This document shows positions 12,312-23,535 of a stretch of 64,000 bases of DNA, piece by piece. Source of the stretch: Bimastos eiseni (Eukaryota > Annelida > Clitellata > Crassiclitellata > Lumbricidae); the NCBI GenBank assembly GCA_959347315.1, contig OY365814.1, positions 3,461,661-3,525,660 on the forward strand, read 5' to 3'. The translations under genes were made by a program, and so were the position numbers. Below the pieces are notes generated by a model that saw only the letters and a list, made by a program, of their open reading frames with translations, was not told where the DNA came from and made no database searches. Within the stretch, counting starts at the first letter, position 1, and each line of letters begins with the position of its first letter.

Positions 12312-12540
12312 GTGGCCTCTCGATAGTCCGAAGGTTCGATAGTCCGAAAAATCTATACTTAGTCATTAATTTAACCAGAATCTGGATTGGTTGATGAAAA
12401 AAATGTGTAAAACTGGGAGCTGGATTTATATGAAAAGAATTATGCCTAAATGGAAGTTGGAAGAGTGAAAAGAATTACGCATTCCAGCTTCTATCAAACA
12501 TAATTCTTCCCATCAGTCCAGCTACCATTAACCCTCTAAG
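12312..12540. repeat. Foldback repeat, left-end copy
   Basis: Opens with CGATAGTCCGAAGGTTCGAT, the terminal motif of the complete element at 16916-17174, and continues with forward GCTGGAT-type units (12370-12470), then reverse units (12480-12535). The right terminal motif is missing, so the copy is truncated. Confidence 0.5.
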
Positions 12541-13349
12541 GGACAAGATTTTTTTTGTCTGAAAAATGTTCAAAACTGACACAAGTGCATCGTGTAGGCT
12601 TCTCTTGTCGACATAGTGTAGTTTATTTTATTCTTAGCTGAATACATTTGCATTACGGCAACTTTTATTCCATGGGACAGATATGCCCCATTATCCGTTA
12701 GGCAGAAAAAGTACATTATTGTAATAGTCTTGACAATTGTTGAACTATGTAGTTTAAATGTCAGAATATGGTCATTTACCATGTAGCAACAAATTTACTT
12801 ACACAATTATGATAATTAGTTAGCGTTGAACTCAGTGAAATGGTTATCCTTGTTAATTAGCATGAAACTCAGTGAAACAGTCATCATAGATATTAAGCGC
12901 GGAACTCAATGAAATATCATTGCTATCATTGTTAGTTATTGTGTAACTCAATGAAACAGTTGTTATATGCTTTTATAAATGCCATCTGTAGTATGATTTG
13001 GTGGCCAATGCTGAATTATTGGATTAAATCAGATGTTTCATATTTGCACAACTGAGAATATTTCTGACTCTATGTGTTGTGTCATATTTAGACTGGTTCC
13101 CTTCAAGTAAATGTTAATTATATAACTTTATTGCTCATTAATATAAGAAGTCAAAGGAGCTGTTCATGATTATGGTGAAAATAATTATTTGCTACAGAGT
13201 ATACAGTGATCCAGACGGCTTTTATCAAAATATTTTAGGGTAATCTATCATTTTACCAAATTTAATTGTTTTTTGCTACAGAACATTGTTTATAAATGTT
13301 TAATAGGCCTACTGTTATTGGATTTATGAAAAGACTCAGAGATCTCGAT
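12541..13349. other. Intergenic, no gene seen
   Basis: AT-rich. 12830-12960 holds about four loose repeats of GTGAAACTCAGTGAAACAGT type. From about 13200 it is related to 4860-5170. Confidence 0.4.
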
Positions 13350-13475
13350 TTATTGCCTATGTAGACGCTGGATTGATACAAATTGTTATAGCACTTTTTT
13401 TTTCACCAATTCGGATTCTACATTCATTATAAAATAGTTTCATCAGTCTAATTTCCATTTAAGTAATAATTCTTT
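13350..13475. repeat. Short foldback repeat, copy of 5005-5135
   Basis: Same order of one forward unit (ACGCTGGATTGATACAAA) and reverse units (ACCAATTCGGATTC, ATCAGTCTAATTTCC) with matching flanks, so this is a duplicate of the 5-kb locus. Confidence 0.5.
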
Positions 13476-13559
13476 ACAACAATTTTCTAAAATATATTTT
13501 ATTGAATTTCGTCTTGAAAACTTATATTGTGTGCATGCGATATGGGATGTGTGCGGTTA

Positions 13560-14067
13560 CTATGAGAGCTCCTTTTGGGCATGTTCAAGGGTGGCCATAT
13601 TGTTGACATGATGGGGCTTCTTCTAGTCTTCTGGATTACGGGAGTAGCAGATATCATCTTTGATCTGAGTCTCATCCAAAACTGTCAATTGAGCATGATC
13701 ATCATGTGCATGGTTGTCATGTGAGATAGTATCATCCTGTTCTGTGCAGGAATATAGGTAATCACATTCTCATCCAAAGATTGTAGGCTGCTTTCTTCTT
13801 GATGTTTTATCGACCCATTTCATATCAATCAGAGTTTCTTTCCAATCCTTGAATTTCTTGAGTACTTATTTATTATTCAACTGACTGATTGATTTGTTTT
13901 ATTATCTTCTAAGGCAAATTGATGTTATTTCTAAGTGACCAGTTGGTTGATAGATGGATGAAGAGTCCATGAAGTAAGAGCAGATTGGCTTGCTCCATTT
14001 GGCAAGCTTCGCGAGCAGTCGATCTTATTATGCCTCTTCAAAGCTGAGCTATGGAACTAGACTCTCA
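13560..14067 (-). other. Possible decayed coding tract, minus strand
   Basis: On the minus strand one frame stays mostly open from about 13870 to 13590 (for example LKKFKDWKETLIDMKWVDK, then LTVLDETQIKDDICYS), with stops in between. It may be the continuation of the tract at 14068-14388. I do not recognise it. Confidence 0.2.
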
Positions 14068-14388
14068 CTGTAATAGGTTGCATTTCTTTGTGTTGATACC
14101 CCATGATTTTGCAGCCAACACATTTTCTTGGCCAGTGCCAATGATGACATTGGTTGCCGTATCAAACTCATAAGCTACATGTACCTGCTTCATATGTTAG
14201 AAAAAGAAGCCGTGAGTTTCAGACTCAGCGCCTTTGACTAGGTTTCTTGAAGGGGTGCTATACACATTTTCGAAATGAATGAATGAAAGGACTTCCTTTC
14301 CAGGTTGAAATAAACCAATGAGATGACTAGAATTTTTGGCAACATTCCTGACGCGGAAAAGAAGGATGGACACTGAATGACTTCCAGA
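14068..14388 (-). pseudogene. Unrecognised minus-strand coding relic
   Basis: A 107-codon minus-strand frame with a single internal stop (TAA at 14198-14196) and otherwise protein-like composition. It includes HSVSILLFRVRNVAKNSSHL, then IGLFQPGKEVLSFIHFENVY, and after the stop HVAYEFDTATNVIIGTGQEN. The alternating hydrophobic pattern suggests beta strands. It lies directly upstream of, and antisense to, the ZNF-A paralogue. I know no family for it; it could be a transposon protein or an exon of a dead host gene. Confidence 0.3.
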
Positions 14389-14540
14389 TTAGGATCCTTT
14401 GCGATTCAATGAATGATGACAGAATTCATTGCAGATTTATGTAGGTTGGATGAGGTGTCCATCTCATGATAGTCAAGCATGATTTCACTTTGTTTTCCTG
14501 ATATTCCTCACCTGTTCAATGCTTCTGGGAGTAGCTAGCG

Positions 14541-16342
14541 ATGGAAGTGTTACCATCGATAGGCATGATTCCATTTCTGAAGCATTTTCGGATGATTCAA
14601 TTGACCTTTGTATTGTCAGAAAACATCAACTCTACTGATGATAGTATACTGAGAACCAACTCTGAAGAAAAACCACTAAGGTGCAAATTATGCCAGAAAT
14701 CATTTAATAAAGATAGTTATCTGAAAAGGCACTTGTACACTAATGCTGGAGAAAACCCATGCCATTGCCAATTATGTCAGAAATCATTTTCTTATCATTG
14801 GAATATGAAGACGCACATGCGAAATCACACAGGGGAAAAGCCATACAGCTGTAAGTTATGTCAGAAATTATTTATTAAAGGCAGTTATCTTAAGAGGCAC
14901 ATGAAAACCCACACTGGGGAAAACCATACAGTTGCCACTTATGTCAGAAATCATTTAATAATAGTAGTAATCTGAAACCGCATATGAGAACCCACACTGG
15001 TGAAAAATCATTCAGGTGCGAATTATGTCAGAAATCATTTGCCCAATTTGAGCATCTGAAAAAGCACATGACCACTCATACTGGAGAAAATCCATTCAAT
15101 TGCCAGTTATGTCAGAAGTCATTTGCTTATCGTGTTCATGCGAGTATGCACATGCGAAATCACATTGGGGAAAAGCCATACAGGTGCCAATTATGTCAGA
15201 AATCATTTTCTTATCATTACAGAATGAAGAGGCACATGCGAACTCACACTGGGGAAAGCTACACAGATGTGAATTGCGTCAGAGATCATTTGTTTATTTT
15301 AGCACTCTGAAAAGGCACATAAGAACTCGCACTGGGGAAAAGCCATACAGGTGCAATCTATGTGAGAAATCATTTACTCAAAGGGGTAGTCTGAAACAGT
15401 ATATGGACACTCATACTAGAGAAAAGCCATTCAGTTGCCTAATATGTCTGAATTCATTTAAAAAAGACAGTAATCTGAAAACGCACATGAGAATCCACAC
15501 TGGTGAAAAGCCATACAGATGTGACTTATGTGACAAATCATTTGCTGAAATTGGTACTCTGAAAAACCACATAAGAACTCACACTGGAGAAAAACCGTAC
15601 AGTTGCCAGTTGTGTCAGATATCATTAATCTGAAGACGCACTTGAGAAATCACACTGGAGAAAAACTGCATAGGTGCCAGTTGTGTCATAAATTATTTGT
15701 TGATTGCAGTGCTTTGAACAAGCACATGAACACCCACACTGGAAAAAAAACGTACTAGTGTCATTAACTCGTTTGCAGCTGACAATAATTTAAAGACACA
15801 TATGAGAACGCATACAGAATTAAAGCCATGCATTTGCGAGATTTGTAATAAAGGATTCACACAAGTTGCATCACTAGAGAAACACAGAGGGACTCATGAA
15901 ACCGAGAAGCAGCACACAGGCAATATACCGCATACCAGGAGCAGTTCTTCAGCGAAGCAGGTCAATCTCCATGGGGAACACAACCAAATGAGCCTGCGGA
16001 TGGAAGGGAAGCTATTGCTGACTTGTCTAATCACAGCACATTTGTTTTTGATAAAAGAAAAGAACAATTCTCAAAGCGCATATATTCGGATTCTAGTGGA
16101 ATGGCCGGGCCTTCTAAAAAAATTAGAGATAGCTAATGTACGTCAAATAACAAATCCAAATGTTCTGTGAATTCGAAGGCTTATTAATTTTGTCCAAACC
16201 ATTTGGATGTGGCATTTGTGGCGAATGTTTTGATATTGAGCAGGAATTTATAGCCCATTGCTCTACACATCGATTATCTCCATCTGACAAATTAGTTGCT
16301 GATCTGTGCAGAATTATGGTTGCATATAATTACAGCTGTTAG
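14541..16342 (+). pseudogene. Frameshifted paralogue of ZNF-A (ZNF-B)
   Basis: Zinc-finger sequence closely related to ZNF-A from the [14 protein letters not shown] leader through the array to the lone terminal finger CGIC ... HCSTH near 16205-16270. The frame breaks at least three times. One base is lost near 14925, inside a GGGGAAAA run of the linker. Another shift lies near 15253 in a similar run. A finger is cut short near 15615. There is also an in-frame TAG at 15756-15758, and the tail changes frame again before 16160. No continuous product is possible. A few pieces keep 4-5 intact fingers. The leader also fuses to unrelated sequence at its 5' end, and no matching acceptor was found. 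It looks like a recent tandem copy decaying through slippage in A-runs. Confidence 0.8.
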
Positions 16343-16915
16343 CAATTGTAATTTGAGATAATGAAAAGACAGTTGAGGTGCTGGGATAAATGTATGTAAC
16401 AATAGTTACTTTGTAATGCTTTCATTTAAGAATACCTAGTAGACATGTTGATGCAGAAAATCCAGATATTACTCCTGATAGGAACCTTATATCTAATCTT
16501 TTGCTATCTATCTTTTTATCAGGTGATTGAGAGACTTGAAGTCATCAAAATTAAAAACAAATATTGTGGTTAATAATTGTTTTAAAGGTTATAAACTCTT
16601 TGTGAGACTATTGGTGCTTGGACTATTGTCATTGCTTTTGTGTCGTAATTTTTGTTTGTTAGAATTAATTTCCGCTTATTTTACCTAGGTCTTTGTGAAA
16701 TATTGAGAAATGATGATTGTTGTGTATCCAGATTATTTGGTGTCTTATTGTCTATCGTATTAACAAATTAAAAACTCCTGATGATTCATTTCGGCGACAG
16801 ACAATTCGACGTTCGGACAATTCGACGACGGATAACTGATATATTATTAGCAAACAAAATCTGTTGGATTCGGTAAGCCCCATAATCCCGCTATATGTAA
16901 CGAATTGCTTGCAAT
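16343..16915. other. 3' flank of ZNF-B
   Basis: Related to the 3' flank of ZNF-A; no gene. Contains GACAATTCGACG-like short repeats at 16795-16830 that recur at 17185-17215. Confidence 0.4.
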
Positions 16916-17174
16916 GAAGGTTCGATAGTCCGAAGATTGCATGGTGTCCGGTGATAAAATTATGCTTTTAGTGGTAGCTGCATTGATGAAAAGAATTACG
17001 TTTGGCTAGAAGCTGGTTTGCACCATGCATTCTTTTCATTCATCCAGCTCCCAGTTAGGCATGATTCTTTTCATATTAATCCAGCTCCAAGTTTTGTACA
17101 TTTTTTTCATCGATTAATCCAGCTTCTAGTTAAACTAATATAGGAGTATAGAATCTTCGGACTATCGAACCTTC
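16916..17174. mobile_element. Complete foldback MITE, 23-bp perfect terminal inverted repeats
   Basis: The ends are a perfect 23-bp inverted pair: left 16916-16938, starting GAAGGTTCGATAGTCCGAAG, and right 17152-17174. Inside, forward GCTGCATTGATGAAAAG-type units (16965-17010) switch to reverse units (17025-17130). This is the clearest full unit of the foldback family in the window. Partial copies with the same end motif lie at 12312 and near 54108-54150. No coding capacity. Confidence 0.75.
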
Positions 17175-19177
17175 GGCGCCGGACAGCTCGGCGCAGACAA
17201 TTCGGCGACGGATGAGGTTACTGATTGTTATTAGCAAACGCAAAGGAGATGACACGGTCTCTATGTTCACTATGTTATTAGCAAGATATTAAAACAGACC
17301 CAATTCGGCATAATGTGCTGACTAAACGAGTAACTCGCCAGCTAAAACTGTAGTTTAGTGTATTTAACTATTTCCTTTTCTGTGTTTCGTGTATTTATTT
17401 AGCGTTATACATTTCCCAATGTATTTTGCACGCTTAAATGGAAGCTGGATGTGATGAAAAGAATCGTACCTAAGTGGAAGTTGGATGTGATGAAAAATGT
17501 GTTTGAATGAAAGCTGGATTGATGAAAGGCTTCGCAGCGCCGAATTCTCCGGTCACCCTTCTGAACCACTTGAACGGTTGCTGCGTTACATTATGGTATG
17601 CTTTGCCATGTTTAGTTCTAAGATGGGCTGAAGCTTTAGATTGCAAGATGAATTAAATGGCAGATGCTGAGTATAACTGATGTTATAACTGATGCCTGGG
17701 TTAAACTAGTCTTAAAAGCACTTAATACTGGTACCATAGAGCTTATAGTAATTATAGGCCCAATTATCTTCGAGGCGTTGTGATAGTACTATTTGCTGCA
17801 TAGAGGCCTATAATTATTAGCAATGACCTAATTGGCAGTTAGGCCCTTAACGCCTGCATTTATGCGTTTTTGATCGTACGTCGTGTTGCGCAGGGATTAA
17901 TGCACTCGTCTGACCTGAATAGGATGCACAATAACCGTTATCGTACAATATAATTATGTCATCCGCTAAACGGATGCTTGTGGCCAACGAATGTATGTGT
18001 ATGGCACCGATAACAGACTTTGATGTCTCGATGTCTATCTCTGTTCACAGAGATCGTCTCTCGTGTAGGACCTACATTGTTATTACTTCGACATACAGAT
18101 AAGTTAGATTATCCCACAGATAATCTGATTGAAACAACACACCTGGGACCTACATATGCAGCGCCAGATTTGTGACGGTGGCCGTCTGTACGCATTGGTA
18201 CAATCCACCATCTGAAACAAGGCACATGTTCTACGCTGTTTCATTTCACCATCTGCCGACCTATTCACCATCTCCGCCGCCGCAAGCACGAATTTGAACT
18301 ACTGCCCAAAGATGTGAGTAATTTACATGTGTTGTACATCTACAGTTACATACGAACGAACGAAACGTACAAGCGTACGTGTATTTTCAAGCCAAACCTA
18401 TTACAACTGTCGTTACGTACATAGCCTGTTATAATATTAGCTTCAGTGGTATATAAACTGTTAATCGGCGTGTCATTCTGTGATGGTATATTATAATGAA
18501 CGAAAAATATAAATCTTTCATTTTGAAAAATGAATCAAACCATCACACTTTCGTGAAATGTTTAGATTGATCTCGTAATTGGTGATGTAATTACACAAGG
18601 GTGTCTATTAGGCATTTTAGGCAGAATCCAAGTGGCTAATAAAACTGACGATCTTCACCTCTGACTTGTTTAACAGAATACAATTTTAAACCATTCTGCG
18701 ATCATTTAAGTAGATTAAGTTGTATAATTCGAATCAAATAAGATTTTAATTTATTCAGTTCACTTAATTGATGATTATGGCGAAGAAAGCTGGATTCAGT
18801 GTTAGGTGGCCACTGCGTTTTTCTCCGAATAAAATTGGCTACTATATATGCATTTTTGTATTAGATAAGGCCATGCGGTTCAAATTATGCATGGGTTAAT
18901 TCGCAGACATTTAATGGTGAAGGGCAAACATTGGAAATATTACAGGGTAAATAAAAAGAGAGAGACCCGCTTAGAGATCTACAGAGTGAAAGAGAGCAGA
19001 CAAGGAGACAACTTGACAGCTGAGGCGATGTTCGTCTGGGTCGCCCTTTATGTTAAAGTGTCTTATCAGTAAGTTAAGTTTCTGAACGCGTCGATCATTC
19101 ATTCTCTGTTAAGTTTCTATCGTATAGATATCCATTAGGGCCTACGTAATTGCCTATTTTATACATTTACTTTTCAG
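17175..19177. other. Region upstream of the CARD-TIR gene
   Basis: Contains a small forward cluster of foldback units at 17430-17530. Possible untranslated leader exons exist: a GTGAGT donor at 18313 and a GTAAGT donor at 19069 fit 5' UTR exons of the downstream gene, but neither carries a frame that could join it. No promoter was identified. Confidence 0.35.
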
Positions 19178-19212
19178 AAAGGAAGATGACTTCTTCAGTT
19201 GCAATAAGAACA
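19178..19212 (+). CDS. CARD-TIR adaptor, exon with proposed start codon
   Basis: A small exon between an acceptor (TTACTTTTCAG, ending 19177) and a donor (GTAAGA at 19213). ATG at 19186 in good context (AGGAAGATGA) opens nine codons, MTSSVAIRT, ending in phase 0. That matches the phase-0 start of the CARD exon at 19789. This is the best start found; upstream sequence gives no phase-compatible alternative that I trust. If it is wrong, translation would begin in another unseen exon, because the first CARD helix (FTDFLEEH) precedes the only internal ATG. Confidence 0.45.
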
Positions 19213-19788
19213 GTAAGACTGAAACATTCCGTTTAATAAACTTATTTGTATTAATACTGAAATTGTCCAGAAATCTCTCTGATGTTTGGCTTATTGTTTC
19301 TAAGTTTGTCCCTCATTTCTGCTGCGAAGTCTGTCAATAGTCAGTATTTTTCTCGCATATCGTCTTCGCCTATACGTGACTCTCTGAGAAGAGCAGCTGG
19401 GCTCGGTTGAGTATGGGATGTAGGCCTACGGACAGCATTGGCCTACAGTCAGGTCACTGAATCTCAACGGAGACGATATGCGGCGCGAGATTGTGTGAAT
19501 TCGCAACTGATGAATAAACATTGTTTTAATTACATATAAAATGTTTGTTAATAAAGTTATTTGATAGCACAATAGATAGGCTCATTTTATTATTGCAATT
19601 GTCATAATGAAACCTTGTGTTTGGAAGGCTACAAAGACATAAAATTATTAACACCACCCACATTAACCATAAAATTTTAAGTGTTTGTATTACTCGCCCA
19701 TTAATCAGCACATGAATGCACTAATCCAGTAAATATTAAAAATACTGCCACATGTTACTGTCGTACTGATTCGTTTTATTCTGAGCAG

Positions 19789-20026
19789 TTCACGGATTTT
19801 TTGGAGGAACATATGGATCCAGATTATGGACTTCTGGATAAAATACGTGCCGGAGGAACCATTTCCAAGAGAGAAATAGATGATGTTACGAGCGAGAATA
19901 CGTCATGGAAAAGAAACTCAAAACTCTTGAATTATATTTTGGCCAAAGAACAGAGTGATGCTTTGATTGTGGCTTTACGAGATTCGGATCAGATGCACAT
20001 CGTAAACTATTTGACAGCGAATGGAG
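19789..20026 (+). CDS. CARD-TIR adaptor, exon encoding CARD 1
   Basis: Residues 10-89 of the proposed 765-residue adaptor. The fold signature is a caspase recruitment domain: FTDFLEEHMDPDYGLLDKI, then AGGTISKREIDDV, then KLLNYILAKEQSDALIVAL and a last helix ending NYLTANGG. This corresponds to the L-D-LLD-L-x-G-IS-x-E core of CARDs. CARDs make homotypic contacts that assemble signalling filaments. The acceptor ends at 19788 (CTGAGCAG; using the inner AG at 19785 would only add one Gln), and the donor GTAAGA follows 20026 in phase 1. The intron downstream holds two hAT-type MITEs. Confidence 0.75.
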
Positions 20027-20614
20027 GTAAGAATGTATTCAATGCAAAGAGTGTAATATGTGTTTATGTGTATTATTTCTTTGTACTTTATAGATTGTTT
20101 GACCAGTTGTAGTCACCGATGGATTGAGAACAGTTAGCAAAACAACGCATAGTAAGCTGTAGGAGTCGCCAATGGCTGGTCCACGCACAAGGGTGGAAAC
20201 AAACCAACGGATTCCCGTCAAAAACCGCTGACTGATGACATGCATGTTCAGAGTCTCTGGAACAAGATGCGCCGAAAGGTTTAGCGAAGACTGCCGAGAT
20301 AGATTCGTAATCACGGATATGAAATCGACGAGTAATCCCTCGCTGGTGTAAGATGACGCACGTCCGGATATTCGTCGAGGTTAAAGGTGGATGTAGAAGA
20401 GTAATTCGTCGCGCGTTGGTCGGTAGATTTACTAGATTGTATAGTCACCCGTGACTATCGGTCGAGGTCACTCCAATGGCAGCGATACGTGCTGATCCTG
20501 AGCCGTTCAGTCACACGGCTTAGACAACTTGCGAGGGAATGGCTGTCAAACGTACACAATTCTTTCCAACGCCAGCGATTTAATTCGGGAAGCAAAAGCC
20601 AGCACTAGAGACAT
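20027..20614. other. Intron part, CARD1 to MITE A
   Basis: Intronic; no independent gene seen. Confidence 0.45.
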
Positions 20615-20622
20615 GCTAGAAG

Positions 20623-21388
20623 TAGTGTTGTATGCTAGACCTTAAACTTCAAGACCAAGACGAGACCGAGACAGTGAGGTACCGAGACCGAAACCAAGAC
20701 AGTGAGGTACCGAGACCGAGACACTAGGTTCAAGACAGTTCGAGACAGTAAAAGACAAGTGATCCTATCTAAACGGCTGTAAAATACTAATGTATCAGTT
20801 TTCGGGAATAAGGTTCATATATTTCTTCTTCGGCCTATCTACTGAATAGTGTAAAGAAAGCACGTCTGAAATGTTCTAGACGATTTTAAACAAACAAATT
20901 CGATACCAAATACCAAACGAAATTATAAATTTGTACATATCCTTACTCACCCTGAGAAACTCGAAGTTGTTCCGATCGTTTCGGTTATGGTGGTTTTACA
21001 TAAATGACAAACTAATAGCCAGTAGCTGTTGTTTGTAAATAGGCCTAACTTCAAAGTACGTAAACGCAAACTTCACAATTTCAGGTTCTTTCTCAGACAT
21101 TTGTCCACTTTAAGACAATTGAATTTATTTAAGTATTATGTGACTCGCGCGTTAACCAAAATTACTGTTTCTCGTAAATTCCGGTTTCAGTTTCTAGCGT
21201 AAAATTTTAAGACAGTTAACGCGAAACTTATCGAGACCACTTGTTCGAGACAGAACAAGACTTTCACTTCAAGACAGTTTCTAAAAGTTCGAGACACTAC
21301 CTCGAGACCGAGACAGCAGGCTTCCGAGACCGAGACACTAAAAAACTGTCTCGAGACCGAGACACTGTCTCGAGACCATACAACTCTG
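20623..21388. mobile_element. hAT-type MITE A in the CARD1-CARD2 intron
   Basis: A 766-bp element with ends TAGTGTTGTATG and CATACAACTCTG (inverted), flanked by the exact 8-bp duplication GCTAGAAG (20615-20622 and 21389-21396). The 8-bp duplication and CAGNG-like ends indicate a hAT-family insertion. The sub-terminal regions are packed with GAGACCGAGACAGT-type repeats. No transposase frame. Confidence 0.8.
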
Positions 21389-21522
21389 GCTAGAAGTTAT
21401 TAAGCAAATTCTGCATTTAAATTAAAACATTAGTCGAAATGATGCAAGAGTCAATAAATCGACGAAGATGGCCAATCTCGTACGCAGAATCCATACTGGT
21501 AATGTTCCATGGAAGGTATTTC

Positions 21523-21982
21523 CAGTGTTGTATGGAGGACTTGAAACTTCAAGACCAAGACGAGGCCAAGACAGTGAGGTGCCGAGCCCGAGACCGAGAG
21601 CGAGACAGTGAGGGACCGAGACCGATACACTAGGTTCAAGACAGTACGAGACAGCACGAGACAGTAAAAGACAAGTGATCCTATATATAATGCTGTAACA
21701 TGCTAATGTATCAGTTTTCTGGAATAATGTTTATTTGTAATTTCAATTTGAAACTTACAATGCATATAGTACAAACTCCTGAGCACAGTTTTTATATTTC
21801 CGCGCAAGATTTTAAGACAGTTCACGCGAAACTTATCGAGACCGCTTGTTCGAGACAGAGCAAGACACTCACTTCAAGACAGTTTCTAAAAATTCGAGAC
21901 ACTACCTCGAGACCGACACCGAGACCGCAGGCTTCCGAGACCGATACACTAAAAAACGCTGTCTCGAGACCATACAACTCTG
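21523..21982. mobile_element. hAT-type MITE B, same family
   Basis: A 460-bp relative of element A, 134 bases downstream, with ends CAGTGTTGTATGG and CCATACAACTCTG and the exact 8-bp duplication GGTATTTC (21515-21522 and 21983-21990). It is shorter through an internal deletion. Confidence 0.85.
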
Positions 21983-21990
21983 GGTATTTC

Positions 21991-22407
21991 ACGTTGAGGG
22001 CAGCTACGCATTGCATGAAACGCCACCAGAAGTCTCATCCCATTCGAATATGGGAATGTAATTGTAACTTATAATACCATTCCTCATTCAATGAAAATTT
22101 TAAAAATTGGCGATGCGAGTCGGTTTTAAGGATTGACCTTCCGTCAATCAACCAGGCCAGCGTATAATTACATGTATATTTAGGCAATAGGCTCATCTAA
22201 ACTCGCCCAATCACAGCTGAAAGGTAGCGCACCGACTGGCAGCCGATATGCATTCTGGGGATAGTATTAAAAAGAATGAAATGCCAGTCACACCACTATT
22301 TGTTGCGGACAGTAACTAACTCTCTAAACCTGCCGTCTTTCACTTACAACTTTACTGCATTTTAACACCTATGCAATCTTTGTCCTTGGTGATGAATTTT
22401 GTTTTAG
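21991..22407. other. Intron part before CARD2 exon
   Basis: Intronic; ends with the acceptor GTTTTAG. Nothing else recognised. Confidence 0.45.
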
Positions 22408-22713
22408 AAAATTCAGTTGGATTTGGTGGAGAATGGCCCTTAACCAAAAAAGAAATGTCAATACTAGACATAAATCATGAATGTTTGGTTGATCTTCTGG
22501 AACTGTCAGAACTACTTGGTCTTCTGTATTCATCGAGGGTCATTAACAGAAGGCAGAGGGATACAATTTCTTCAAAGCCAACTTCGCACCAGAGGAACGA
22601 AACACTTTTGGATATCTTGCGAAGACGCAGTTTGCGTGACTTCCAAAATACAATCACCTGCCTTCACAAGTCACAGCAAAGCCACATTGCCAATACACTC
22701 GACAGTGGCGGAG
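22408..22713 (+). CDS. CARD-TIR adaptor, exon encoding CARD 2
   Basis: Residues 89-191. The acceptor GTTTTAG ends at 22407 and the donor GTAGGA follows 22713. The exon is symmetric phase 1-1 (306 bases), so it can be added or lost without breaking the frame. It reads ENSVGFGGEWPLTKKEMSIL, a second CARD or death-fold domain with VDLLELSELLGLLYSSRVIN and ETLLDILRRRSLRDFQNTI, ending in a Gly-rich tail like that of CARD 1 (SGG against NGG). The similar ends and exon phases suggest that the two CARDs arose by exon duplication, though their sequences have diverged strongly. Confidence 0.75.
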
Positions 22714-23535
22714 GTAGGACTGTTTTAATCATCGTTGAATAAATTTCTATCTTCTTCTACTTCAACAGCACTGATAATAGTTGACTTCTGTCAAGTGATA
22801 TCTGTTTATCAGAGAAACTATAGTCTCTCTCTTAAAGTAGCCTATTCCTTGATCCACCTTGGTAAGTCTTCACCTCAGCAAAGCCTTTCCAAACTGGCTG
22901 CTTAAGTAGACGAACTATATAAATATCACTCAAAGACTCTCACATCTAATAGTTTATTAATATGCTGTTTCCTAAATCTGAAATAGACCTTTCTAATTTA
23001 AGTCAGGAACTTTCATGGTGCCATTATCGCAATACATAGTTCTCGGGTCTACAATGGTTTTTTACTTTCTTACCAGAAAGACGATAAAATAAACTCTAGG
23101 TATCTGAGTCGAGCAGATAATAATCCGTTATGCCTCGGAGATTTGCGGCTTAGATTAGAATACTGTAGACGATATTTTATTAGATATTTGAATTTTTTAA
23201 AGGATTTAATTATTACAACCCAGGCATTTGTAATGCAGAGTTTATTACCCTGCAGGACATGCAAGCAGGAGAGGTAGGATGACTGGGCACTTCATTTAGG
23301 CCTACGGTAAACTGGATATAAATATACACGGAGTGAAAAATACATTAGGCTTACATTCAATTAAATTAAAATGACAAAATGTTTGAATGCAGCAATTTCA
23401 AAGAACACATTCTCAGCCATTGTGCTCTGTATTGTCTTCATTTTTCCTCATCAGTATTCACCTTAATATTGCACTCGTTTTATTATGTAGGCCTATCGCC
23501 TTCTAAGAGAATAACCTGTTTCTGTTTATTCCTAG
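22714..23535. other. Intron between CARD2 and module exons
   Basis: Intronic; ends in a clear polypyrimidine tract (TGTTTCTGTTTATTCCTAG). No other feature seen. Confidence 0.5.

Noticed and set aside
18887..19072. 61-codon frame upstream of the CARD exon as its first exon
   Set aside because: Its donor at 19069 leaves a phase that cannot join the CARD exon; the frame that would join is closed by a stop. The 9-codon exon at 19186-19212 fits better.
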